DNA of 64,000 bases from Streptomyces sp. CBMA291 (GTDB taxonomy: Bacteria; Actinomycetota; Actinomycetes; Streptomycetales; Streptomycetaceae): NCBI RefSeq assembly GCF_014596525.1, contig NZ_MSJP01000008.1:124001-188000 (forward strand), written 5' to 3'. This document shows positions 52,675-60,830 of the stretch, piece after piece (position 1 is the first letter of the stretch; the number at the start of each line of letters is the position of its first letter). The translations under genes and the position numbers were made by a program. The notes below the pieces were generated by a model. That model saw only the letters and a program-made list of their open reading frames with translations. It was not told where the DNA came from and ran no database searches.

Positions 52675-55170
52675 ATGTCGTCGTCACTGTTCACCTTCAC
52701 CCTCAAGGACTTCAGGGCCCAGCTGCGCCGTCTCGTCCTCACCGGTTCGGCCGTCGCCGTCGGGGTCGCCTTCCTCGTCCTGTCCGTCGGCGGCGCGGGC
52801 GCCCTCGTCCAGTCCTACGAGCAGTCCGCCGCCGCCGACGTCGGCGACGCGCCCGTGCAGGTCGTCCCGGTGAACGGCCCCGCCCTGCCCGCCGACGCGG
52901 CCACCCGCGCCGCCCGCGTCCCGCACGTCACAGCCGTGGCGGAGCGGCTCGTCGGCCACGCCAACGTGATCGCCCCCTCCGGGCGTCCGCTCGACGACCG
53001 GGCCCTGGTCACCTCGATCGCCGCCGAACCCGCCCTCCGCTGGCAGCGTCTCGACGAGGGGCGCTGGCCCGAGGGCCCCGGCGAGGCGGTCCTCGACCGG
53101 GAGAGCGCGGACCGGGTCGGCGCCCGCGTCGGCGGCACCGTACGTCTGACGAAGGCCGACAGCGGCACGGCGGACGTGCGGCTCACCGGTCTCCTGGACA
53201 CCTCCGCCTCGAACGCCCTCGCCGGGCAGCCCGCGATCGGCGTGCCGTACGCGCGGACGACGGCATACGCGACCGACCTCCGCGCCACCCACCTGGACCT
53301 GGCCATCGCCGCGGGCTCCGACGACCTCGCCGTGGCCAGGGACGTCACGAAGACGCTCGGCGACGACACGGCCGCCTACACCCACGCCGGGGCCGTCGAC
53401 CAGGCCAAACGGAGCGCCGGGACCATGTACGCGGTCGTGCTGACCGCCGCGCTCTCCTTCGTCCTCATCGCGATGGCCGTGGCCCGCATGGTCGTCACCA
53501 ACACCTTCTCCGTCGTCCTCGCCCAGCGGGCCCGGCAGCTCGCCCTGCTGCGCTGCGTCGGCGCCGACCGCGACCAACTCCGCACCCTCATCCGCCGTCA
53601 GGGGCTGCTGCTCGGCGTCCTCGCCTCCGCCGCCGGGCTCGCGGCGGGCGCCGCGACCTGTGCGCTCGGGACCGCCCTGCTCGCCCTCTCCGACTCCACC
53701 GAGGGCCTCTCGCTCATGCCGGGCGGCTGGACGTTCGCGCTCGCCGGGATGTTCGGGGTGCTGCTCACGCTGTGGGCCGTACGGAAGCCCGCGAAGGCGG
53801 CGGCGGCCGTCCCGCCCGTCGCCGCGCTCGCCGCGAGCGGCGCCGCGAAGCTCCCCGAGCCGGGCCGCCGGGCGGTCCGCGAGGCCGTCTCCGTCCTGAT
53901 GCTGGCCACCGGCGCCGGGCTGCTCGTCCTCGGCGCGCTCGGCGGTTCCGCGCTGTCGCTGCTCGCGGTGACGGTCGGCGCGATCCTCACCTTCTTCGCC
54001 GTCCTGCGGTACGCCCGCCACCTCCTGCCGCCCGTGGTCGGACTGCTCGGTCTGGTGCTGCGCCGCCCGTTCGGGACCGTCGGCCGGATCTCCGTACAGC
54101 AGTTGCGGGCCAACGCGGGCCGGACCGCAGCCGCTTCCTCCGCGATGCTCGTCGGCGTCACCGTCGCCGTCTCCGCGGTGACCGCGATCGGCGCCGCGAA
54201 GGGCGGGCTGGACACCATGCTGTCCAGCCGTATGCCCGCCGTCTTCGCCCTGGACACGGACACCGGACGGGTGCCCGCCGACGCGCTCGCCGCGCTGCGC
54301 GCCACCGACGGGCTCGCCGTCACCCCGGTCCGTACCCTCGCCGTCACCGTCGACGGGCGCCGGACGGTCGTCGCGGCGGCCGACCCGGCGGGGCTCAACC
54401 CGGACGCGCCGGGCATGGCGGCTGCCAGGGCCCTGAAGGACGGCGAGGCCCTCGGGTTCGCGGCCGGGTCCCGGGAGGTCACCGTCGCCGGGACCCGGCT
54501 CGCCCTCGTCCCCGGCGCCCCCGTGCTGCCGTCCTCGCTCTTCCCCGAGGCGACCCTGTACGTCACCGGCGCCACCTTCGACCGGCTCGCACCGGGCGGT
54601 ACGGCCCCGGTCTCCACCGTGCTGCTCAACCCCCGGGTGGACACCGGCCACGACACGGCCCGCGCCGCCGTCGACCGGGCCCTCGTCTCGCACCCGGAGA
54701 TCCGGGTCGCCGACACCGGCTCCGACGCCGAACTCATCCGGGGCACGCTCGACCGGATGATGCTCGTCGTCACCGTCCTGCTCGGCTTCTCCGTCGCCAT
54801 CGCCGCGATCGGCGTGGCCGCGACCCTGATGCTCACCGTCGAGGAACGCACCCGGGAGTTCGGGATGCTCCGCGCGATCGGCCTCGCGGGCGAACAGCTG
54901 CGCCGTGTCCTGACCCTGGAGTCGGCGCTCCTCGCCCTCTCCGGCGCGCTCGCCGGGACGGTCCTCGGCCTGCTGTACGGGACGCTGGCCGCCCGCTCGA
55001 TCCTCGCCGGCCACGTCTCCCCGCTCGAAGCACTCGCCTCCTCGGGCGGTACGGCCCTGATGGTCCTCGGCATCCTGACGGCCACCCTCCTCACGGGCAT
55101 CGCCGCCTCGGTCCTGCCCGCCCGGCGCGTCCGGGGGATGGTGGTGGTGAACGCGCTGCGGGCGGAGTGA
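52675..55170 (+). CDS. FtsX/MacB-like ABC transporter permease
   Basis: 831 residues. The N-terminal helix (LVLTGSAVAVGVAFLVLSVG) is followed by a large extracytoplasmic MacB-type domain, then two FtsX transmembrane modules, the first around VVLTAALSFVLIAMAVARMV with the cytoplasmic motif ARQLALLRCVGADRDQLRTL, and the last around LVVTVLLGFSVAIAAIGVAA with EERTREFGMLRAIGLAGEQL. A second extracytoplasmic domain lies between them. The duplicated layout is typical of lipid/peptide-handling ABC permeases. No ATPase gene is adjacent, so the partner must be elsewhere. Confidence 0.88.
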   Translation: MSSSLFTFTLKDFRAQLRRLVLTGSAVAVGVAFLVLSVGGAGALVQSYEQSAAADVGDAPVQVVPVNGPALPADAATRAARVPHVTAVAERLVGHANVIAPSGRPLDDRALVTSIAAEPALRWQRLDEGRWPEGPGEAVLDRESADRVGARVGGTVRLTKADSGTADVRLTGLLDTSASNALAGQPAIGVPYARTTAYATDLRATHLDLAIAAGSDDLAVARDVTKTLGDDTAAYTHAGAVDQAKRSAGTMYAVVLTAALSFVLIAMAVARMVVTNTFSVVLAQRARQLALLRCVGADRDQLRTLIRRQGLLLGVLASAAGLAAGAATCALGTALLALSDSTEGLSLMPGGWTFALAGMFGVLLTLWAVRKPAKAAAAVPPVAALAASGAAKLPEPGRRAVREAVSVLMLATGAGLLVLGALGGSALSLLAVTVGAILTFFAVLRYARHLLPPVVGLLGLVLRRPFGTVGRISVQQLRANAGRTAAASSAMLVGVTVAVSAVTAIGAAKGGLDTMLSSRMPAVFALDTDTGRVPADALAALRATDGLAVTPVRTLAVTVDGRRTVVAAADPAGLNPDAPGMAAARALKDGEALGFAAGSREVTVAGTRLALVPGAPVLPSSLFPEATLYVTGATFDRLAPGGTAPVSTVLLNPRVDTGHDTARAAVDRALVSHPEIRVADTGSDAELIRGTLDRMMLVVTVLLGFSVAIAAIGVAATLMLTVEERTREFGMLRAIGLAGEQLRRVLTLESALLALSGALAGTVLGLLYGTLAARSILAGHVSPLEALASSGGTALMVLGILTATLLTGIAASVLPARRVRGMVVVNALRAE

Positions 55171-55256
55171 GGGGGGATGGGGGAGGGGGGAGGGACGGGG
55201 GTTGCGGGGGCCTGTAGGGGTGGGGCCCTGACGGGGGGCGGGACCGGGCGGGGTGC

Positions 55257-55382
55257 GGGACCCTGACAGGGTTCGGGCCCCTGACAGGGTGCGGGACCCT
55301 GACAGGGTTCGGGTCCCCGACAGGGTTCGGGTCCCTGACAGGGTTCGGGTCCCTGACAGGGTTCGGGTCCCTGACAGGGCAC
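55257..55382. repeat. Seven-copy 18-bp iteron array
   Basis: Units of consensus GGGTCCCTGACAGGGTTC repeat with exact 18-bp spacing; GACAGGG or its variant begins at 55265, 55283, 55301, 55319, 55337, 55355 and 55373. Most units contain the interrupted palindrome CCCTG-A-CAGGG. The array ends about 50 bp before the GNAT promoter. Confidence 0.85.
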
Positions 55383-55432
55383 GGGGGCCGGGCGGGGGCG
55401 GAAGTCCCCTCCGCCCCTCCCCTACGGGCGTC

Positions 55433-55438
55433 TACGCT
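55433..55438 (+). promoter_or_regulatory. Candidate -10 element of a leaderless promoter
   Basis: TACGCT lies six bases before ATG 55445 of the GNAT gene, with no ribosome site between. Confidence 0.4.
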
Positions 55439-55444
55439 CCCGCC

Positions 55445-55840
55445 ATGACGATCACCTACGAGTGGCGCGGCGGCTTCGAGAACGGCGCCGTCAACGCCCT
55501 GCACGCGGAGGGCTTCGGCCATCCGGTCCCGGACGTCGACTGGCTGACCCGGGTGCGGCGGCACAGCCTCGGCTGGGTCTGCGCGCGGGACGCCGGCGAC
55601 CTCGTGGGCTTCGTCAACGTCGGGTGGGACGGCGGCGTCCACGCGTTCGTCCTCGACACCGTGGTCGCGGGCGACCACCGCAGGGCCGGGATCGGAGCCG
55701 CGCTCGTCGCCGAGGCCGTCCGGCACGCCCGCGACGCCGGATGCGACTGGCTGCACGTCGACTTCGAGGACGACCTGCGCTCCTTCTACGTCGACACCTG
55801 CGGGTTCCGGCCGACGGCGGCGGGGCTCATCGCGCTCTGA
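55445..55840 (+). CDS. GNAT acetyltransferase
   Basis: 131 residues. VHAFVLDTVVAGDHRRAGIG followed by AALVAEAVRHARDAGCDWLH is the acetyl-CoA binding region, with HRRAGIG as the R/QxxGxG loop. FYVDTCGFRPTAAGLIAL is the C-terminal strand-helix-strand. A short GNAT with unknown acceptor. It converges with the SagB-like gene, whose stop is eight bases away, so it borders the RiPP locus and could belong to it. Confidence 0.88.
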   Translation: MTITYEWRGGFENGAVNALHAEGFGHPVPDVDWLTRVRRHSLGWVCARDAGDLVGFVNVGWDGGVHAFVLDTVVAGDHRRAGIGAALVAEAVRHARDAGCDWLHVDFEDDLRSFYVDTCGFRPTAAGLIAL

Positions 55841-55848
55841 ACGACGGG

Positions 55849-57261
55849 CTACCCGAGCGCGTTACCGGGCGTGTCATCGGGCACGTCATCGGGCACGTCA
55901 TCGGATGCGTCAGCGGGCACGTCACCAGCCGGAGGTGCCGTCCGCTCCCCGCCCTCTGCCTCTGCCTCTACCTCCATCTCCGTCTCCGCCCCGTGCAGCC
56001 AAATCTCCTCAGCGGGGTCGAACTCGCTGGTGGTCATCTCCCGCGCGCGCCAGCCGAAGCCGCAGACGGCCAACGGGCCCTCGGTCAGCGGATCGAGGCC
56101 GAAACCCCGCTCGATATCGACCTCGTTGATCGCCGAGGTCACGAAGGCGCCGAGGCCGAGTTCGGTCGCGCTCAAGTACAGGGTCTGGGACAGGTGCCCG
56201 CTGTCGAGCACCAGGGCGCGGTAGGCCTTGGCGTGCCGCCGGTACTTCCAGAAGCTGCGCGCGTACCTCGGCACGAGGACCGCGAGGACGGGCGCGTCGG
56301 AGAACCAGTGCTGACCGGCCAGGGCCCGGAGCGCGAACCGGTCCAGCGGTTCGGCGGGGGCGGGCAGGGGCGTCAGAGCGTGATCGACGGGGTGGTAGTG
56401 GTAAAGACCGGGGGCGAGACCTTCGACGTTCCGCACGATCAGATACGCCTCGGTCGGGTGCAGACCGCCTCCGGAGGGCGTGTTCTTCTTCAGGAACACG
56501 GTGTCGTCGTCGACCCGCACCCGCGCCCGCGCGGCGAACACGCGTTGCAGCATGTGCGCGCAGAGCGCGAGCGGCAGGGCCCGCTCGCCGTCGAAGTTGC
56601 GGCAGGTCGCGCGCCGCGCCAGCATCGCGTCGAACGCGTTGCCCTCGACGTGCGGCAGCGGCACCCGGTCGTCCGCGTCCCCGTACTCGCGTACGTGCGG
56701 GGGCGGCGGGCCGAGCTTGCGCCGCAGGTCGGCGGCGGTGGTCAGCTCGTTGGCCTCCATGCTGACGACGCTGTCCAGCCCCTCCCAGCGGGCGAGCCGG
56801 TGCATCATCGCGGCGGGCGGCCACCAGTGCCCGGCACGCAGGACGTCATCCCGTTCACGGTGCCGCGTACGACTCTCGCCGCCATCCCTTACGGGACCGT
56901 CCGTACGGGGCCTGCCGTCGTCCCTTACGGGGTGCCCCGTACGCCCTTCGTCGCCCCGTACGGGGTCGTCCGCGTGTCCCTCCTCCTCGGCGATCACCAG
57001 GCCGCTGTCGATCAGCTCGGGCACCAGGGCCGCGTCACCGGCGTTCAGCGTGTCCGTCTCGCTCCACTCGCCAGGACTCAGCCGACCCAGCAACTCCCTC
57101 TGTTCCAGCGTTACTTCGACCTCCGCATCGAGATGCGCGGCCAAGGCCAGCCATCGTCGGGTGCGGCGCAGGCCCGCGCCTCCGGTCAGCAGTGACTCCA
57201 GGTCGAAGGCCACCTCTTCGCGAGGTTCGAGGAACAGCACGGCACAACGGCGAATACGCAT
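55849..57261 (-). CDS. SagB-like peptide maturation dehydrogenase (TIGR04511-like)
   Basis: 470 residues. It begins MRIRRCAVLFLEPREEVAFD, as I recall for the putative peptide maturation dehydrogenase family. Residues about 10-95 form a RiPP-recognition-like N-domain, 96-140 are a low-complexity insert rich in RDGG/RDD/TGHPVRD, and the FMN nitroreductase domain starts near 210 with ARRATCRNF (the RxTxRxF element), then NTPSGGGLHPTEAYLIVRNV and GHLSQTLYLSATELGLGAFV. SagB enzymes oxidise azolines to azoles in RiPP maturation. Here it diverges from two precursor-like genes. No cyclodehydratase is in the window. The acidic tail ends DDVPDDVPDDTPGNALG. Confidence 0.85.
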   Translation of the reverse strand: MRIRRCAVLFLEPREEVAFDLESLLTGGAGLRRTRRWLALAAHLDAEVEVTLEQRELLGRLSPGEWSETDTLNAGDAALVPELIDSGLVIAEEEGHADDPVRGDEGRTGHPVRDDGRPRTDGPVRDGGESRTRHRERDDVLRAGHWWPPAAMMHRLARWEGLDSVVSMEANELTTAADLRRKLGPPPPHVREYGDADDRVPLPHVEGNAFDAMLARRATCRNFDGERALPLALCAHMLQRVFAARARVRVDDDTVFLKKNTPSGGGLHPTEAYLIVRNVEGLAPGLYHYHPVDHALTPLPAPAEPLDRFALRALAGQHWFSDAPVLAVLVPRYARSFWKYRRHAKAYRALVLDSGHLSQTLYLSATELGLGAFVTSAINEVDIERGFGLDPLTEGPLAVCGFGWRAREMTTSEFDPAEEIWLHGAETEMEVEAEAEGGERTAPPAGDVPADASDDVPDDVPDDTPGNALG

Positions 57262-57396
57262 CGGGATCCGTTCGGCAGACGGCGGGCGACGAATGGCGGA
57301 CGACAGATGACGGACGACGGGGGTACGGATCCGGCGTGCGGAATACGGTATCGGCGATGCCCCGGACGGACTCCCGCGCCAACTGGTAGGGCGGCT

Positions 57397-57741
57397 ATGG
57401 TTTTTACCATGCGGACACAGGTACCGGGGACCGAGAAACTGCACCTTCCGACCGATGTCATCGATCGTCTGCTCGACCTGCTGAGCACGGACGACCACTT
57501 CCGCCGACTCTTCACGGAGAACCGCCACGCGGCCCTGACCCAAGCCGGTTGCTCCCTCACCGAGGAACAGCTGCGCGCGGCCTCGCCGCTCCACTGCCTG
57601 ACCGTGGAGCGACTGGCCGACAAGGAGACCATCGCCGCCGCCCACGCGGAGCTGCGCACCCACCTCATGGCCGACGCCGCCTACAACAACCCGCACCTTC
57701 TGGACGTCGGGACGACACACGCGGCACTGCGCTCCAACTGA
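57397..57741 (+). CDS. NHLP-related RiPP precursor peptide 1
   Basis: 114 residues from ATG 57397 with AGGG upstream; ATG 57409 is an in-frame alternative. The leader-like part VIDRLLDLLSTDDHFRRLFT with ENRHAALTQAG resembles the nitrile-hydratase-like leader motif of NHLP-related peptides. A Cys (C67) followed by LTVERLADKETIAAAHAELR matches the Cys...LASKxxIAAAR block of that family, and C52 is an extra Cys. The C-terminal NNPHLLDVGTTHAALRSN may be the core. It aligns along its whole length with the next gene. Confidence 0.75.
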   Translation: MVFTMRTQVPGTEKLHLPTDVIDRLLDLLSTDDHFRRLFTENRHAALTQAGCSLTEEQLRAASPLHCLTVERLADKETIAAAHAELRTHLMADAAYNNPHLLDVGTTHAALRSN

Positions 57742-57773
57742 GCCTTCACACCGACTTGTCGGAGAGAGACGCC

Positions 57774-58103
57774 ATGCCATCGACCACACCCGACACCAAG
57801 CCGCGCATCCCGCCCCGGGTCGCCGATCGGCTGCTCGAACTGCTCGCGACCGACGACTCGTTCCGGGCACTGTTCACGGCCGACCGCCACACGGCGCTGG
57901 TCCAGGCCGGTCTCGACGCCGATCCGGCACTCCTCAAGGAGGCCGCAGAGCTGCGCTGTCTGCTCGTCGACGAACTGGCGAGCAAGAGCGACATCGCCGC
58001 CGCGCGCGAAGCCCTCACCGCGCATCTGACCTCGGACGCCAGCCACACCAACCCCCACGCCTTCGAAGCGGGGGCGATGCACGCGGTCCTGCGCACCGGC
58101 TGA
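57774..58103 (+). CDS. NHLP-related RiPP precursor peptide 2
   Basis: 109 residues with GGAGAGAG before the ATG. VADRLLELLATDDSFRALFT, DRHTALVQAG, a single Cys (C62), LLVDELASKSDIAAAREALT and the C-terminal TNPHAFEAGAMHAVLRTG parallel the preceding peptide; roughly half of the residues are identical. The pair is a tandem duplication 32 bp apart and should be cotranscribed. Conservation of NPH and of the last LR-containing residues marks possible modification or cleavage sites; this is inference. Confidence 0.75.
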   Translation: MPSTTPDTKPRIPPRVADRLLELLATDDSFRALFTADRHTALVQAGLDADPALLKEAAELRCLLVDELASKSDIAAAREALTAHLTSDASHTNPHAFEAGAMHAVLRTG

Positions 58104-58146
58104 CCCGGGCGGTCGGCACGTGAGGGCGGGGCCGCCCCTGATGTGG

Positions 58147-58275
58147 CTCGGGGGCGGCCCCCGGTGCGGGCTCGGGGGCGGCCCCCGGTGCGGGCTCGGG
58201 GGCGCCCCCTGGCGCGGGCTCAGGGGCGCCCCTCGGCGCGACTCAGAGGCGTCCCCCAGCGTGACTCGGGGGCGT
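58147..58275. repeat. Six-copy 23/24-bp hairpin repeat downstream of the precursor genes
   Basis: CTCGGGGGCGGCCCCCGGTGC-like units begin at 58147, 58171, 58195, 58219, 58242 and 58265. Each contains a GGGGGC/GCCCCC-type dyad. The array fills the convergent spacer between precursor 2 and the flavoprotein gene and could act as a terminator or processing cluster. Confidence 0.8.
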
Positions 58276-58343
58276 ACACCCACACCGGACCGCCACCGGA
58301 CCGCCACCGGGCCACTCCGGATCACGCGCCGCTCACGCGCCCC

Positions 58344-59789
58344 TCACGCCCCCGAGGGGAAGACCGTCGCCGCGTACGCCGCCGCCGCCGGAGCGGGCTG
58401 GAGGGCCGCGTGCGCCGCTATCGCGTGCAGATCGCGCCAGGCACGCTCAAGCCCGCCGCCCGAGATGAGCCCCCGGGCCCCGCCGGACCGCATGAGCCGC
58501 TCCACCGCGCCGACCAGCAGATCCACGGCCACGGCGGAATCCCGCTGGTTGAGCGCGGTGGCGAGCACCCCGGCATCACCCCCGGACCCGACACCGGACC
58601 CGACACCGGACCCGGACCCAGACCCGCCACTGACACCGACACCGGAAACGGCACCAGCACCAGCACCAGCACCAGCACCAGCAGCAGCGCCGTATCCGAC
58701 CCCCGTGCCTCCGGAAGTGCCGGCCCCGCCCCACTCGTCCGCCCGGACCGCCGCCGCCCGCAGCAGCAACCAGGCCGCGTCGATCTCCGCCGCGCAGCGG
58801 GCGAGGGTCTGCTGCGCCACCGGGTCCTGGGTGAGCGGACGGCCGTCGGGGAGGCGGCGCAGGCCCGTGAGGACGGTCCACGCGTCGAGCGCGCCGCGCG
58901 CCGCACCCAGCGCGGGGGCGGCGAACAGCAGGGCGGCGACCAGCGGATACGGCACCTGGTGGCAGGGGGCGGGGGCGCGGCCGGGCTCCGCCGCCTCGCG
59001 CGCCCCGGACATCAGGGTCTCCCGCAGGAACGTGCGGCGCTCCGGCACGAAGACCGCCTCCGCCTCGTCGATCACCACACTGTGGCTGCCGGTGGCCCGC
59101 AGCCCCACCGCGTCCCAGGTCTCCTTGACCCTGACCCGCTCGCGCGGCACCGCGAGGACCCGGTAGGCGGGCGCGCCGGTCCCCGTGTGGTCGAGGGAGG
59201 CAAGCAGCACCCACTCCGCGTGCTCGATCCCGCTCGCGAACGCCCACTCCCCCGAGAGCCTCCAACCGCCGGGGACACGGGTGAGCCGCCCCGCCGGGGG
59301 AACGACCGCGGCGGCGATACGGGTGTCGGGCGAGTCGCCCCACAGGTCGCGCTGGCCCTCGGCCGGCAGATGCGCGGCGAGCCGCCCGTGGGCCGCGAGC
59401 AGCACCCCGCACCAGGCGGTGGAGGCGCAGGCGGCGCCCACCCCTGCGATGGTGTCGAGCAGTCCGGTGAAGGTCCCGGCCGTGCCGCCCCAGCGGCGGG
59501 GCACGAAGTGGCGGGCGAGCCCCGCGTCCGTCAGGGCGGCGACCACCTCGGGGTGGAGCCTGCCGGAACGCTCCGTCTCCTCGGCATGCCGGGTGGCGGC
59601 GGCGTAGACGTAACCGGCGGCGAGCGACGCGTGCACGACCGGAAAGGGAGACGAGGAGTGAGACAGGGAGGGAGGCAGGGACGAAGACGGGGAGGGAGAC
59701 GGCGAGGGAGCCGGGGACAGGGGCAGCGACACGGACGGGGGCACGGACTCGAACTCGGACTCGGACTCGGACGAGGTGGCGACGTTCAT
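58344..59789 (-). CDS. Acyl-CoA dehydrogenase-like flavoprotein (hydroxylase/monooxygenase type)
   Basis: 481 residues with AAGGAG before ATG 59789. Residues about 5-48 are a Ser/Pro repeat. The core starts HAEETERSGRLHPEVVAALT and continues HFVPRRWGGTAGTFTGLLDT, GGWRLSGEWAFASGIEHAEW and WDAVGLRATGSHSVVIDEAE, as in group-D flavin monooxygenases of the ACAD fold (two-component hydroxylases). A Gly/Ala/Val low-complexity insert of about 45 residues interrupts the C-terminal helical domain. Lack of the usual acyl-CoA dehydrogenase Glu motif favours an oxygenase or oxidase; it could act on the neighbouring peptides or on another metabolite. Confidence 0.75.
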   Translation of the reverse strand: MNVATSSESESEFESVPPSVSLPLSPAPSPSPSPSSSLPPSLSHSSSPFPVVHASLAAGYVYAAATRHAEETERSGRLHPEVVAALTDAGLARHFVPRRWGGTAGTFTGLLDTIAGVGAACASTAWCGVLLAAHGRLAAHLPAEGQRDLWGDSPDTRIAAAVVPPAGRLTRVPGGWRLSGEWAFASGIEHAEWVLLASLDHTGTGAPAYRVLAVPRERVRVKETWDAVGLRATGSHSVVIDEAEAVFVPERRTFLRETLMSGAREAAEPGRAPAPCHQVPYPLVAALLFAAPALGAARGALDAWTVLTGLRRLPDGRPLTQDPVAQQTLARCAAEIDAAWLLLRAAAVRADEWGGAGTSGGTGVGYGAAAGAGAGAGAGAVSGVGVSGGSGSGSGVGSGVGSGGDAGVLATALNQRDSAVAVDLLVGAVERLMRSGGARGLISGGGLERAWRDLHAIAAHAALQPAPAAAAYAATVFPSGA

Positions 59790-59838
59790 GACGCGGGCTC
59801 CTTCAGTGGCGGTAGTGATGCGAGGCTGTGACAAGTAG

Positions 59839-59866
59839 AAAAAGATTCGGTCCGGAAGGTATTTTC
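59839..59866. promoter_or_regulatory. Candidate butyrolactone-receptor-type operator (weak)
   Basis: The AT-richest stretch between the flavoprotein gene and the divergent TetR gene. Its right half, CCGGAAGGTATTTT, resembles an ARE half site; the left half AAAAAGATTCGG matches less well. Confidence 0.3.
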
Positions 59867-59925
59867 TGAGAGGCCGTCATCGACTGCATGAGGGCCGGAA
59901 CACTGCGACGGGAGGCGGATGCTCG

Positions 59926-60552
59926 GTGAGGCAACAGGACAGGGCCCGCATGACCTACGACCTGGTGATCGGAGCAGCGGCGGCCGAGTTCTCCCTGCAC
60001 GGATTCGCGGGGACGAACCTGGCCGACATCACGGCCCGCACCGGACTGACCAAGGGAGCCCTCTACGGACACTTCTCCTCGAAGGCGGATCTCGCGGGTG
60101 AGCTGACCCGGTCCTTCGAATCGGGCTGGGCCGACGCCCTCGCCACCGCCGTCGAAGAGGCGGAGAAGGGGGACGCGGCACTGCCCGCCCTGCGCGGACT
60201 ACTGGTCGAGCTGGCGCACCGGCTGTACAAGGACCGGCCGTTCGCCGCGGGGCTGCGTCTGGTCCTCGACGCCGCTCGCGCCGAGGAGACCGTCCCCGTC
60301 CACCTCGCCCATCTCTGCGGGGTGGTGGCTCTCCTGCTCCGGAGGGGCCAGAAGGAGGGTTCCGTCGCCGAGACCCTTCCGGCCGACCTCCTCGCCCAGC
60401 TCGTGGCCGCGTTGCTGGTCGGCGCCCCGGCCGTGGTGACGGCGACGGACGCGACCGATCCCGCAGCCCTCGTACGCGAGGTGTGGGACGTGCTCGAACC
60501 CTCGCTCGCCACCGCCTCCCGGTCGACGTGCGGAGGAACGGCCGGACGGTAG
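59926..60552 (+). CDS. TetR-family regulator, ScbR/ArpA-like
   Basis: 208 residues from GTG 59926 with GGGAGG upstream. The DNA-binding part reads AAAAEFSLHGFAGTNLADIT then TGLTKGALYGHFSSKADLAG; TKGALYxHFxSKxxLA is the typical form in gamma-butyrolactone receptors. The length also fits (receptors are about 210-220 residues). It diverges from the flavoprotein gene, which it probably controls. Whether it still binds a butyrolactone or is a pseudo-receptor cannot be decided from sequence. Confidence 0.82.
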   Translation: MRQQDRARMTYDLVIGAAAAEFSLHGFAGTNLADITARTGLTKGALYGHFSSKADLAGELTRSFESGWADALATAVEEAEKGDAALPALRGLLVELAHRLYKDRPFAAGLRLVLDAARAEETVPVHLAHLCGVVALLLRRGQKEGSVAETLPADLLAQLVAALLVGAPAVVTATDATDPAALVREVWDVLEPSLATASRSTCGGTAGR

Positions 60553-60629
60553 AACGCGAACGGCTCGGCGTACGGACGGAAGACGTACGACGGGAAGGAC
60601 GCGCGCGGGAAAGACGTACCAGGGATTCG

Positions 60630-60660
60630 GACCCCGTGGCCCCCGTGGCGGCGGGGTCTT
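60630..60660. terminator. Terminator-like hairpin
   Basis: GACCCCG and CGGGGTC flank GC-rich DNA and end in TT. It lies between the convergent TetR and HAD genes. The remaining 60553-60830 spacer has decayed repeats around GACGTAC and no gene. Confidence 0.5.
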
Positions 60661-60830
60661 CCCCTAGGGGTACGGGACGTGGAGCGCGGAGCGCGGGGAA
60701 GGCGTCGGCCGGGCCGGTGGGGCGGCAGCCGGAAGACGGCGGCTCCGGGTCGAGGTCGCGGGCGGCTCCCCCGGGCGCGAGGGCTCCCCAGGAGGGGGCT
60801 CCCCGGGCGGCGGGGCGGCGGCGGCGAACC

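Noticed and set aside
55257..55382. CRISPR array
   Set aside because: The 18-bp units are contiguous with no spacers, and no cas genes are present.
57262..57396. Operator for a butyrolactone receptor upstream of the RiPP genes
   Set aside because: Only short GACGAC-type repeats and scattered GGATCC dyads are present; nothing resembles the 63763 palindrome.
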